Origin: Acinetobacter suaedae
GTDB lineage: Bacteria > Pseudomonadota > Gammaproteobacteria > Pseudomonadales > Moraxellaceae
Assembly: GCF_008630915.1 (NCBI RefSeq)
Contig: NZ_CP043909.1
Span: 2,976,001-3,040,000 of the forward strand
Length of the DNA: 64,000 nucleotides
Direction of reading: 5' to 3'
Below, in pieces: positions 8,851 through 16,700 of this stretch (the first letter of the stretch is position 1; each line of letters starts with the position of its first letter). Position numbers and translations under genes: made by a program. Below the pieces are notes generated by a model. The model searched no databases. It was not told where the DNA came from and worked only from the letters and a program-made list of their open reading frames with translations.

Positions 8851-9558
8851 ATGTCAAAACTCGCTGCATTTGATGATCTTTTATTAAAATATCAAAATTT
8901 AAATTACCACCAAGATCCAGCGATTGCACAACGCTTGCATGAAGTCCAAGCATGGATGAAAGCTCGTATTGCTGAAACGCATCGAGACTTCTTTGCCCAA
9001 TCTGAAAATCAACTCATGGCACAATACTTTATGAACCGTTTATATGGTGGGCCTGATTTTGATGCCATGGCTCAGCAAATCGAACGTCTCTTGAAATATG
9101 CGCATAAAGCAGAAAGTTTATTGCCTGAAAATGCAATCAAGACAGGAACCAAATCGGTCAGTCTTGCAGTCCTCGCAACACAACTGGATGAACAAGTCGC
9201 GATTCAGCTCTTACAAGATTATCCTTTGGACACACCGCTCACAGATGAAATCATGCGTCAGACCTTAATCAAATTGGATCAAGGTGAAGCTCGATATGAA
9301 CAATTACAGTTACTAGATGAGCTAGGCGTAACATTAGACAAATATATGCGCTCGACCATGATGTATGCTGCGTTTAAAATGTGTAAAGGGATCGCCAATA
9401 AATATCAATTTGAACGCATGTATGCTTTTATTCAAGAAGGTTTTGCAGCAATGAAGCCAATGAAGTCTGCGGCAAACTTCATCAAAACTTTTACTGAAAA
9501 AGAACGTGAAATTATTGATAAAGTTCATGCTGGGCATCCCACTCCATTCCAAGCATAA
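8851..9558 (+). CDS. FFLEELY-motif-type protein, function unknown
   Basis: A 235-residue soluble, mostly helical protein without signal peptide or membrane segment. Near residues 57-70 it has AQYFMNRLYGGPDF, which matches the position and pattern of the FFLEELY motif (aromatic-aromatic-x-x-x-LYG-x-x-D/F) that names a small family of uncharacterised gammaproteobacterial proteins. The start ATG at 8851 follows GAGTTCGA. It is monocistronic, divergent from pap across 205 bases, and lies about 190 bases ahead of ubiE. The biochemical role is unknown. Confidence 0.7.
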   Translation: MSKLAAFDDLLLKYQNLNYHQDPAIAQRLHEVQAWMKARIAETHRDFFAQSENQLMAQYFMNRLYGGPDFDAMAQQIERLLKYAHKAESLLPENAIKTGTKSVSLAVLATQLDEQVAIQLLQDYPLDTPLTDEIMRQTLIKLDQGEARYEQLQLLDELGVTLDKYMRSTMMYAAFKMCKGIANKYQFERMYAFIQEGFAAMKPMKSAANFIKTFTEKEREIIDKVHAGHPTPFQA

Positions 9559-9569
9559 TGTGACATGTT

Positions 9570-9593
9570 TCTCCCTCTCAACGTAGAGGGAGA
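9570..9593. repeat. Short palindrome CTCCCTCT/AGAGGGAG
   Basis: TCTCCCTCT (9570-9578) and AGAGGGAGA (9585-9593) form a perfect 9-bp stem with a CAACGT loop, 12 bases after the stop of the FFLEELY-type gene. It has no T-run. Its sequence class is close to the palindrome embedded in recC, so it may be another member of the same dispersed repeat, or simply a 3' hairpin. Confidence 0.45.
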
Positions 9594-9749
9594 TTAGTCT
9601 ATAGTCGCTTCAAATTGAAAAACCTTTTGAGAAAATGAGTTTCTGTATATTATTCATAACAATTACGCAGCAAAGCCTGTAAAAAAATACAAAATCTGTC
9701 ATTATGCATGCTGATTCGTGCCGCTAGAACGAAAGTTTAGGAGAAAACA

Positions 9750-10694
9750 ATGTCTAACGAAAACCAACAGCCTACCCCAGAAGTTGAGCAAAAACCAAGT
9801 TCAGACAAAGTCAGTCCATTCCTAAGCTCGCCACTGCCTCAAGGCACACCACAAGGTCAACAACAATCATTACAACAAGGTCTTGCATCTACTCCAACAG
9901 GTGGCTCTGTACCAAAGTACAACTTACCGCGTGGTGCCAATACTGGCAATGTCGGTGAAACCACACACTTCGGTTACCAAACCGTAAGCAGTGATGAAAA
10001 AGCACAAAAAGTTGCAGAAGTCTTCCATTCCGTGGCGAGCAAATACGACATCATGAATGACTTGATGTCATTTGGTATTCACCGTTTATGGAAACGCTTT
10101 GCGATCAATATGTCAGGCGTTCGCCGTGGTCAGCACGTGCTAGATATCGCTGGCGGTACGGGTGACTTAGCCAAAGTATTTAGTCGTGAAGTAGGTCCTC
10201 AAGGGCATGTCGTACTTTCAGATATCAATGAATCAATGCTGAATGTCGGTCGTGATCGTCTAATTGATGCAGGTTGTACCAATGTTGATTTCGTACTGGC
10301 CAATGCAGAAACTTTAGAACCATTTGCGGACAATAGTTTTGATTTAGTGACAATCAGTTTTGGTTTACGTAACGTGACGGACAAAGATGCGGCTTTACAA
10401 GCGATGTACCGCGTACTTAAGCCAGGTGGTCGTTTACTCATTCTCGAGTTTTCTAAACCTGTATTTGAACCATTTTCGAAGCTCTATGATCTTTACTCAT
10501 TCACCGCACTTCCGATCATGGGTAAATTAGTGGCAAATGATTCTGAAAGCTATAAATATCTTGCAGAATCAATTCGTATGCACCCAGACCAACGTACCCT
10601 CAAAGGCATGATGGAAAATGCAGGCTTCCAAAGCTGTGACTACCACAACTTAACAGGTGGTATTGTTGCAGTTCACCGCGGATTCAAATTGTAA
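9750..10694 (+). CDS. ubiE: UbiE, ubiquinone/menaquinone C-methyltransferase with N-terminal extension
   Basis: SAM-dependent C-methyltransferase of ubiquinone (and, where present, menaquinone) synthesis. From about residue 70 ([11 protein letters not shown]) the protein follows E. coli UbiE closely: [20 protein letters not shown], the SAM-binding motif [14 protein letters not shown] (near residue 130), [11 protein letters not shown] and [13 protein letters not shown]. The 314-residue length exceeds the usual 251 because of a Gln/Pro/Ser-rich, probably disordered N-terminal extension of about 65-70 residues. The start ATG at 9750 has a strong AGGAG, and no start codon is suitably placed just before the conserved domain, so the extension is probably translated. 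It is first gene of ubiE-ubiJ-ubiB; ubiJ follows after 10 bases. Confidence 0.95.
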   Translation: MSNENQQPTPEVEQKPSSDKVSPFLSSPLPQGTPQGQQQSLQQGLASTPTGGSVPKYNLPRGANTGNVGETTHFGYQTVSSDEKAQKVAEVFHSVASKYDIMNDLMSFGIHRLWKRFAINMSGVRRGQHVLDIAGGTGDLAKVFSREVGPQGHVVLSDINESMLNVGRDRLIDAGCTNVDFVLANAETLEPFADNSFDLVTISFGLRNVTDKDAALQAMYRVLKPGGRLLILEFSKPVFEPFSKLYDLYSFTALPIMGKLVANDSESYKYLAESIRMHPDQRTLKGMMENAGFQSCDYHNLTGGIVAVHRGFKL

Positions 10695-10704
10695 GGCTTA
10701 AGAT

Positions 10705-11373
10705 ATGTGGTCGATTTTAGCACTTGGTGCAGTCGAACGTATCATTCATCAAATGATTGATTTGGATGCGATTACACGTATTCAACTCAATCAGCTACAA
10801 GGTCAACTATTGAGAGTTGTGATCGACAGTCCGCAACTTTCTGTTGATGTGTTTTTTGATGAAAATAAAGTTCGTCTCGAACCCACTGTCACAGGACAGA
10901 GTCAAACCGCTTCTATTTTTGAACAACGTCCTTTTGATCCTCAACATAAAATAGTCGATGCGACCGCAACTTTACATGTTGAAAACGTGGTGGCTTTAGT
11001 CAAATTGCTACTCAGCGACATGGATCAAATTGGCAATATTCCGCTGGAAGGTGATTATCACTTATTGCAAGATATTCAACGGATCATGCAACAAGCCGAA
11101 CCAGATCTGGCAGCACATTTATCCCCTTGGATTGGACCACAGCTTGCACATGAGTTAGGAAAAATTCAGCTTGCGCCTCAACATATAAAACGCTCGTTGC
11201 AAAGTCATTTATTCTTTGTCGAAGATACACTCAAAGAAGATAGTGGTTTATTTGCTCCACGTTGGCAAATGGACGACCTTCATCGAGAGACTCGCCAACT
11301 CAATCAAGAGCTAGATCGCTTAGAAGCAAAATTTCAGCAGTTACAATCTCAGTTTAATCCCACACAAGACTAG
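10705..11373 (+). CDS. ubiJ: UbiJ, ubiquinone biosynthesis accessory factor (SCP2 domain)
   Basis: Lipid-binding scaffold of the ubiquinone biosynthesis complex. The 222-residue protein has an SCP2-like domain in the first 120 residues (LRVVIDSPQLSVDVFFDENKVR, then a region binding hydrophobic ligands with LLLSDMDQIGNIPLEGDYHL), a middle helical region and a C-terminal coiled coil (RETRQLNQELDRLEAKFQQL). This is the layout of E. coli UbiJ (201 residues). It sits between ubiE and ubiB, as in E. coli, with 10- and 12-base gaps indicating one operon. The start at ATG 10705 is chosen because it directly follows ubiE; a start a few codons later cannot be excluded. Confidence 0.88.
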   Translation: MWSILALGAVERIIHQMIDLDAITRIQLNQLQGQLLRVVIDSPQLSVDVFFDENKVRLEPTVTGQSQTASIFEQRPFDPQHKIVDATATLHVENVVALVKLLLSDMDQIGNIPLEGDYHLLQDIQRIMQQAEPDLAAHLSPWIGPQLAHELGKIQLAPQHIKRSLQSHLFFVEDTLKEDSGLFAPRWQMDDLHRETRQLNQELDRLEAKFQQLQSQFNPTQD

Positions 11374-11385
11374 GTAAAATTTCAT

Positions 11386-13005
11386 ATGATTCCGCATATT
11401 ACACGGTTACTTGAACTCTGGCGTATTGCAGCACATTACCGCCTTGATACCTTGTTCCCTGCGGAAGAATTACCAGTTAAGGCACGTCATGCATTAAATG
11501 TCATCAAAATGCACCCTGCTGCGTGGTCAAGTCGTGAGAAAAAGAATCCGCTTAAACTTAAAGAAGCCCTAGAAGAGATGGGGCCTTTGGCCATTAAATT
11601 AGGGCAACTTCTTTCGACTCGTCGTGATTTGATTCCACCTGAGATTTTATCTCAATTGGTGTTATTACAAGACCGCGTAAAACCCTATGATGTACAGTTA
11701 GCAAAACAACGCATCCAAGAATCGTTGAAAGCGGATATTTCCACGCTATTCTTACGTTTTGATGAGCAGCCGCTCGCAGCAGCATCTATTGCTCAAGTCC
11801 ATACGGCTGCTTTACATGATGGGCGTGAAGTCATTGTTAAAGTTACTCGTCCCGATATTCGTCGTCAAATCCTACAAGATTTTGAAATTTTAGCATGGCT
11901 TGGTGATTGGCTAGAAAATCGTTTAGAGGCTGCTCGTGCCTTACATTTATCTGAAATCATTCAAGATTATCGCCAAATTATCTTAAATGAACTGGATCTA
12001 AGCTTAGAAGCAGACAATACCCGTCGTATGCGACACTACTTTACTGGTTCAAGCATGATGTATGTGCCTGAAGTCTATATGGACAGTAAAGATGTGATGG
12101 TGGCTGAACGTATCACAGGTGTTCCAATTTCAGATACTGCAACCTTTGATCGTCTTGGGATGGATCGCGCTGATTTGGCAGAAAAAGGCTTGACCATTTT
12201 CTTTACTCAGGTGTTCCGTGACAACTTTTTCCACGCAGACATGCATCCAGGTAATGTCTTTGTTGAAACCATTAACCCAAGCAATCCGCGTTTTATTGCA
12301 CTAGATTGCGCCATCATGGGCGAATTATCCAAATCTGATCAAATGACGGTTGCGCGGATGCTACTTGCCGTCATGAACAGTAACTTCATGCAGTTGATTC
12401 AGATCGTGCATCAAGCAGGCTGGATTCCACCGGGCACTGATCAAGATGCATTATCAAGAGAAATGCGTCGTACTGTCGGCCCAATGGTGTCAAAACCAAT
12501 GGATCAATTGGATTTCGCAGGCATTTTGATTCAGGTGATGGATATTGCACGTCGATTCCATTTGGAAATTCCACCACAACTGATGTTGTTGTTAAAGACG
12601 TTGGTTCATGTTGAAGGCTTAGGCACAGACCTTTACCCTCAGCTTGATATCTGGAAATTGGCAAAACCTATTTTGACTGAGTGGGTCAAAGCCAATATGA
12701 ACCCAGTAAAAAATGTCAAAGAGATTGGACAACAAATTCCTGATCTATTATTGGGCGCTCAGGATCTACCGAGTCTGCTGATTGATAGTCTCAATGGTTT
12801 AAAAAATCAATCTGCATGGCATGACAAACAGCTCAAAGAAATTCAACAAATGCGTCTACAAATGCAACAGCAACAACGTCGCAGCTGGATGTTTGGTAGC
12901 ATCATGTTGATTATGTTGACGATTGCAATTATAAGCCCTTGGTTTATCTCAATTGTATTGATCGTTTTAAGCAGTCTACTAGCGCTTTGGCGTATGACTA
13001 AATAG
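11386..13005 (+). CDS. ubiB: UbiB, atypical kinase-like ubiquinone biosynthesis protein
   Basis: Membrane-attached member of the UbiB/ADCK atypical kinase family, needed for aerobic ubiquinone synthesis. The 539-residue protein has the family-specific KxGQ region (AIKLGQLLSTRRDLIPPEI, about residues 65-83), the alanine-rich nucleotide loop AAASIAQVHTA, the lysine in VIVKVTRPDI, HADMHPGNVF (catalytic-loop equivalent) and ALDCAIMGEL in the DFG position. The C-terminus has two hydrophobic segments (GSIMLIMLTIAIISPWF and ISIVLIVLSSLLALW) that anchor it in the inner membrane. Last gene of the ubiEJB operon. No strong terminator is seen directly behind it. Confidence 0.95.
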   Translation: MIPHITRLLELWRIAAHYRLDTLFPAEELPVKARHALNVIKMHPAAWSSREKKNPLKLKEALEEMGPLAIKLGQLLSTRRDLIPPEILSQLVLLQDRVKPYDVQLAKQRIQESLKADISTLFLRFDEQPLAAASIAQVHTAALHDGREVIVKVTRPDIRRQILQDFEILAWLGDWLENRLEAARALHLSEIIQDYRQIILNELDLSLEADNTRRMRHYFTGSSMMYVPEVYMDSKDVMVAERITGVPISDTATFDRLGMDRADLAEKGLTIFFTQVFRDNFFHADMHPGNVFVETINPSNPRFIALDCAIMGELSKSDQMTVARMLLAVMNSNFMQLIQIVHQAGWIPPGTDQDALSREMRRTVGPMVSKPMDQLDFAGILIQVMDIARRFHLEIPPQLMLLLKTLVHVEGLGTDLYPQLDIWKLAKPILTEWVKANMNPVKNVKEIGQQIPDLLLGAQDLPSLLIDSLNGLKNQSAWHDKQLKEIQQMRLQMQQQQRRSWMFGSIMLIMLTIAIISPWFISIVLIVLSSLLALWRMTK

Positions 13006-13063
13006 TAGTTTTGATATTTCATACTTAAATTATAAAACAATAATGGATAGACCTTTGATGATT

Positions 13064-13079
13064 TGGCATACAAGTTGCT
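13064..13079 (+). promoter_or_regulatory. Sigma-54 (RpoN) -24/-12 promoter
   Basis: TGGCATA at 13064-13070 and TTGCT at 13075-13079 match the -24/-12 consensus TGGCAC-N5-TTGC, with the invariant GG (13065-13066) and GC (13077-13078) exactly 12 bases apart. Transcription would begin near 13090, directly before the first leader hairpin. RpoN control fits a nitrogen-assimilation operon activated by NtrC; no clear NtrC site is recognised in the short upstream gap. Confidence 0.65.
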
Positions 13080-13092
13080 ACTTCATAATTAT

Positions 13093-13136
13093 AAAAAATC
13101 AAAGGTGATTTTTTAATTCACGGCCAATGATGCCCG
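13093..13136 (+). ncRNA. ANTAR-type antitermination leader (two hexaloop hairpins)
   Basis: Hairpin 1 has an 8-bp stem AAAAAATC/GATTTTTT (13093-13114) with the hexaloop AAAGGT. Hairpin 2 (13121-13136) has a CGG..C/G..CCG stem with one C-C mismatch and the hexaloop AATGAT. Both loops have A at position 1 and G at position 4, the recognition signature of ANTAR-domain antiterminators such as NasR and NasT. Hairpin 2 shares the bases 13129-13135 with the left arm of the longer stem GATGCCC/GGGCGTC, so the two structures exclude each other, as in nas-operon antitermination. Confidence 0.6.
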
Positions 13137-13207
13137 TAGAACTGCTTGTCCATACATATGGATTGAGCTGTGAGGGCGTCATCATGATTTTGTATTGTCT
13201 TTTTTTT
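13127..13207 (+). terminator. Leader terminator-like stem of the nitrate operon
   Basis: ATGATGCCC (13127-13135) pairs with GGGCGTCAT (13174-13182), 9 bp with one G-T wobble, enclosing a smaller TCCAT/ATGGA hairpin. A run of eight T follows at 13200-13207, about 17 bases beyond the stem, farther than in a textbook terminator; GGGCGT can also pair with ACGCCC at 13210-13215. Attenuator function is inferred from the exclusive pairing with leader hairpin 2. Confidence 0.4.
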
Positions 13208-13309
13208 GCACGCCCCTATCTCACTGCTCACAAGCAAAAATAAAATATCAATCAGCATAGATCACCAAGCTGATGACCAAGAGATATCAAAAATAGGGGT
13301 CTAACGATT

Positions 13310-14689
13310 ATGTCACATTTCGTCAAATCAACATGTCTAATGATGTGTATGACTGCTGCCGTCTTATCGCTCAGCGGATGTGGGAAAAAACCAGAAACAG
13401 CAAAGGATGCCGTTTCAAACACAGCAACTGGCGCTGAAAAAACCAATCTTAAACTTGGATTTATTAAGCTGACAGATATGGTGCCATTAGCAATTGCCCA
13501 TGAAAAAGGCTATTTCCAAGATGAAGGATTAAATGTACAGCTTGAAGCACAATCTAACTGGAAAGTCTTGTATGACCGTGTTGCAGGCGGTGAGTTAGAT
13601 GGTGCGCATATGCTCGCGGCGATGCCTCTTGGTGCAATGACAGGCATCACAGGTAATAAAGAAATCATTGCCCCATTTACCCTTTCTTATAATGGCGCAG
13701 CAATCACTGTTTCCAACACTGTTTGGCAACAAATGAAACCACAATTGAGTATGGAGAATGGCAAACCTAAGCACCCGATTAGTGCTGCATCCCTAAAAGG
13801 TGCGGCCGACCAATCCAAAGCATCTGGGAAGCCATTTAATTTAGGGATGACCTTTCCTGTAGGTACACATAACTACATGATGCGCTATTGGTTAGCTGCT
13901 GGAGGTGTCAATCCTGGTGTTTATGATGCTAACGACACCTCGGGCAATAAAGGTGCAGATGTCATGCTTTCAGTGGTTCCCCCACCACAAATGGTTGCTA
14001 CGATGGAGGCGGGTACAACTATGGGCTATTGCGTGGGTGAACCGTGGAACCAGCAAGCCGTGTTTAGAAAAATTGGAGTCCCTGTCGCCACCTCAGATCA
14101 AATGTGGAAAGATGGTGCAGACAAAGTATTTGGTATGACCAAAGACTTTGCAGAGAAAAATCCAACCACCACAGTTAAAGTTGTCAAAGCATTAATCCGT
14201 GCATCGTATTGGTTAGATCAAGACAACAATGCCAATCGTTCCGAAGCCGTCAAAATTATTTCAAGACCCAACTATGTGGGTGCGGATGAGGCGGTGATTG
14301 CCAACAGTATGACAGGAACATTTGAATTTGAAGCAGGTGATAAACGCCCTGTACCCAATTTTAATACCTTTTATAAAGGTCAATACGGCATTCCATATTA
14401 TTCAGATGCTGTCTGGTGGTTGACCCAAATGCGTCGTTGGGGACATATCCCAGAAACCAAGCCTGACCAATGGTATTTAGATATGGCGAAGAAAGCCTAT
14501 CAACCAGAAATCTATGCACAAGCAGCAAAAGAACTCATTGCAGAAGGAAAAATGAAGGCTGAAGATTTCCCTGACTTTAGCACTGCGAGCTATATCAAAG
14601 CACCTGAAACCAGTGCACTGGATGGCGTAAGCTTTGATGCCAACCAGCCAAATGCATTCTTGGCATCCTTTAAAATTGGCCTGAAATAA
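13310..14689 (+). CDS. nrtA: Nitrate-type ABC transporter substrate-binding lipoprotein (NrtA/CmpA family)
   Basis: Periplasmic substrate-binding protein of an ABC importer for nitrate or a related anion. The 459-residue protein begins with a lipoprotein signal peptide ending in the lipobox LSGC (Cys about residue 24). The mature part has the NrtA/CmpA signature LGFIKLTDMVPLAIAHEKGYF, followed by LAAMPLGAM, GMTFPVGTHNYMMRYWLAAGG and GYCVGEPWNQQAV. The first gene of a three-gene operon with a permease and an ATPase. The lipobox separates it from the cytoplasmic nitrate sensor NasS of the same fold. Nitrate as substrate is supported by the sigma-54 promoter and ANTAR-type leader; bicarbonate (Cmp) is the main alternative. 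Confidence 0.85.
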   Translation: MSHFVKSTCLMMCMTAAVLSLSGCGKKPETAKDAVSNTATGAEKTNLKLGFIKLTDMVPLAIAHEKGYFQDEGLNVQLEAQSNWKVLYDRVAGGELDGAHMLAAMPLGAMTGITGNKEIIAPFTLSYNGAAITVSNTVWQQMKPQLSMENGKPKHPISAASLKGAADQSKASGKPFNLGMTFPVGTHNYMMRYWLAAGGVNPGVYDANDTSGNKGADVMLSVVPPPQMVATMEAGTTMGYCVGEPWNQQAVFRKIGVPVATSDQMWKDGADKVFGMTKDFAEKNPTTTVKVVKALIRASYWLDQDNNANRSEAVKIISRPNYVGADEAVIANSMTGTFEFEAGDKRPVPNFNTFYKGQYGIPYYSDAVWWLTQMRRWGHIPETKPDQWYLDMAKKAYQPEIYAQAAKELIAEGKMKAEDFPDFSTASYIKAPETSALDGVSFDANQPNAFLASFKIGLK

Positions 14690-14772
14690 TTCTCTACCAA
14701 CACGAGATAAGTGTCGCCATGAAGGCGCACTTATCTAGCCAAATCTAAATTGATGTTATAGGGGGAATTTTC

Positions 14773-15681
14773 ATGAAAAAATTATCAGTAAAGGCACGTC
14801 ACTCTATTCTCAGTATCGTCCTTCCCATTATTGCAATTCTTGCATTTCTCGGGGTGTGGCAAGGTGCATCTCAACAAATCCAAACCAATATCGGTAATCT
14901 ACCCGGTCCCGTCGAAGTGTTGAATGCCTTTAAAGGGCTAATGTCCGAGTTTTCTAATCAGCGCGAAGCTGCTAAAACTTTTTATGCCAATTTACCAGAA
15001 GGATCAACCGCGATCTTTAGCGCGCCACCAACCTTTATTGATCAAATTCTGACGAGCTTAAAGACAGTTCTCACTGCATGTCTCATTTCTTCGATGATTG
15101 CGATCCCAATCGGTTTACTTTGTGGGCTCAGTCCTAATTTTTATCGCGCTTTAAATCCACTGATTCAAATTTTTAAACCCATTAGCCCACTCGCTTGGCT
15201 ACCCATCGTGAGCCTATTGGTGGCCTCTTTATATGTCCACCCAATCGAAGGGTTATCAAAATCATTTGTCATTTCTGCCATCACTGTTGCCATGTGCACC
15301 ATTTGGCCTACCCTCATTAACACTATGGTGGGCGTGGGGCAAATTAGCCAAGATTTTATGAATGTCAGTAAAGTGCTGAATTTATCGTGGTATACCCATC
15401 TCACCAAAATTGTATTGCCAGCCATTATTCCGATGGTGTTTACAGGCTTGCGTTTATCTGTCGGTGTTGGTTGGATGGTGCTGATTGCAGCGGAAATGCT
15501 CGCTCAAAACCCAGGCTTAGGTAAATTTGTTTGGGATGAGTTCCAAAATGGCAGCAGTCTCTCTACCTCACGAATTTTTGTCGCGGTCATTACCATTGGT
15601 CTTATTGGCTTCGCCCTCGATCGCATTATGCTCATGCTACAACGCCGTTTTAGCTGGGACAAATCACTTGCCACGCGCTAA
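14773..15681 (+). CDS. nrtB: Nitrate-type ABC transporter permease
   Basis: Inner-membrane permease of the importer encoded with the preceding SBP. The 302-residue protein has an N-terminal membrane segment (LPIIAILAFLGVWQGAS), a periplasmic stretch and about five further segments. Within the cytoplasmic coupling region it shows SKVLNLSWYTHLTKIVLPAIIP, the EAA-loop type motif of the NrtB/SsuC permease group, and a conserved GVGWMVLIAAEML. RBS GGGGG lies at 14761-14765 ahead of the ATG at 14773. It lies 83 bases after the SBP gene and 11 bases before the ATPase gene. Confidence 0.88.
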   Translation: MKKLSVKARHSILSIVLPIIAILAFLGVWQGASQQIQTNIGNLPGPVEVLNAFKGLMSEFSNQREAAKTFYANLPEGSTAIFSAPPTFIDQILTSLKTVLTACLISSMIAIPIGLLCGLSPNFYRALNPLIQIFKPISPLAWLPIVSLLVASLYVHPIEGLSKSFVISAITVAMCTIWPTLINTMVGVGQISQDFMNVSKVLNLSWYTHLTKIVLPAIIPMVFTGLRLSVGVGWMVLIAAEMLAQNPGLGKFVWDEFQNGSSLSTSRIFVAVITIGLIGFALDRIMLMLQRRFSWDKSLATR

Positions 15682-15692
15682 GGAGTTCATTC

Positions 15693-16490
15693 ATGAGTAC
15701 AGCATATCTTTCTTTACAACATCTCGATATGGTGTTCGAAAAAGACAGTGGTGGAACCTTCACCGCTTTACAGGATATTCACCTAGACATTCATCAAGGC
15801 GAGTTTGTTTCATTAATTGGACATTCAGGTTGCGGTAAATCAACCGTTTTAAATATCGTTGCGGGATTATACCAAGCCACTCAAGGAGTGGTTCTACTCG
15901 ATGGTAAAGAAGTCAACTCTCCAAGCAGTGATCGCGCTGTGGTCTTTCAAAATCACTCGTTACTGCCTTGGTTAAGCTGCTATGAAAATATTGAGCTTGC
16001 AGTGAATTCGGTATTCAAAACCACGATGACCAAAGCCGAACGCCATGACTGGATTATTCACAATCTTAATCAAGTCAATATGTTGCATGCTAAAGATAAA
16101 TTACCTAATGAAATTTCAGGCGGCATGAAGCAACGTATCGGGATTGGGCGTGCCCTCGCCATGAAACCCAAGGTGTTATTGCTCGATGAGCCGTTCGGTG
16201 CATTGGACTCTCTCACGCGCAGTAACCTACAAGATGCACTCATGCAAATTCAGGCAGAGCTGAATAACACCATGATCATGATTACACATGATGTGGATGA
16301 AGCAGTGCTTCTATCTGATCGAATTGTGATGATGACCAATGGTCCTGCGGCAACCATCGGTGGTATTTTAACAGTTGATCTGCCCCGACCACGTGATCGT
16401 CTCGCATTAGCTGAAGATGCGCAATTCAATCATTATCGAGGTGAAGTACTTGCTTTCTTACATCATAAGCATAAACATGCTGACGCTTAG
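15693..16490 (+). CDS. nrtD: Nitrate-type ABC transporter ATP-binding protein
   Basis: ATPase that energises the importer. The 265-residue single-domain ABC protein has Walker A GHSGCGKST (about 43-51), Q-loop FQNHSLLPWLS, signature EISGGMKQRIGIGRALA, Walker B VLLLDEPFGALD and switch histidine MITHDVDEA. This is all intact. The size matches the stand-alone NrtD/NasD type and not the longer cyanobacterial NrtC, which carries an extra SBP-like domain. RBS AAGGAG at 15680-15685 overlaps the stop of the permease gene. Terminated by the hairpin at 16510-16554. Confidence 0.88.
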   Translation: MSTAYLSLQHLDMVFEKDSGGTFTALQDIHLDIHQGEFVSLIGHSGCGKSTVLNIVAGLYQATQGVVLLDGKEVNSPSSDRAVVFQNHSLLPWLSCYENIELAVNSVFKTTMTKAERHDWIIHNLNQVNMLHAKDKLPNEISGGMKQRIGIGRALAMKPKVLLLDEPFGALDSLTRSNLQDALMQIQAELNNTMIMITHDVDEAVLLSDRIVMMTNGPAATIGGILTVDLPRPRDRLALAEDAQFNHYRGEVLAFLHHKHKHADA

Positions 16491-16509
16491 TATCTACTGA
16501 TTTAGATAT

Positions 16510-16554
16510 GCCTGTATGATGCGTCTTTATGAGACGTGCCATGCAGGCTTTTTT
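16510..16554 (+). terminator. Terminator of the nitrate-type transport operon
   Basis: GCCTG (16510-16514) pairs with CAGGC (16544-16548), the stem continues imperfectly inward to CGTCT/AGACG with a TTATG loop, and TTTTTT follows at 16549-16554. A long imperfect hairpin plus T-run typical of an intrinsic terminator, 20 bases after the ATPase gene. Confidence 0.8.
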
Positions 16555-16700
16555 GTAATGCGCGCTGTATCTATCTATTGCGAAACTTTGACTTCTCTAT
16601 TAAAACCAGTACTATTCAAATACGACATCCTAACCAACCATAAGACAAAATTATTATTGAAATACAGAGATAACGACGCAACACGTTGATTTAAACACAC

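Larger units (their letters stand above)
13006..13309 (+). promoter_or_regulatory. Regulatory region of the nitrate-type transport operon
   Basis: This 304-base gap holds a sigma-54-type promoter (13064-13079), a leader of about 220 bases with two hexaloop hairpins (13093-13114 and 13121-13136), a longer stem that competes with the second hairpin (13127-13182), a T-run (13200-13207) and the start region of the substrate-binding protein gene. No open reading frame of note. Confidence 0.6.

Noticed and set aside
13310..14689. First gene of the transport operon as the cytoplasmic nitrate sensor NasS
   Set aside because: It has a clear lipoprotein signal peptide and is linked to a permease and ATPase, so it is a transport binding protein.
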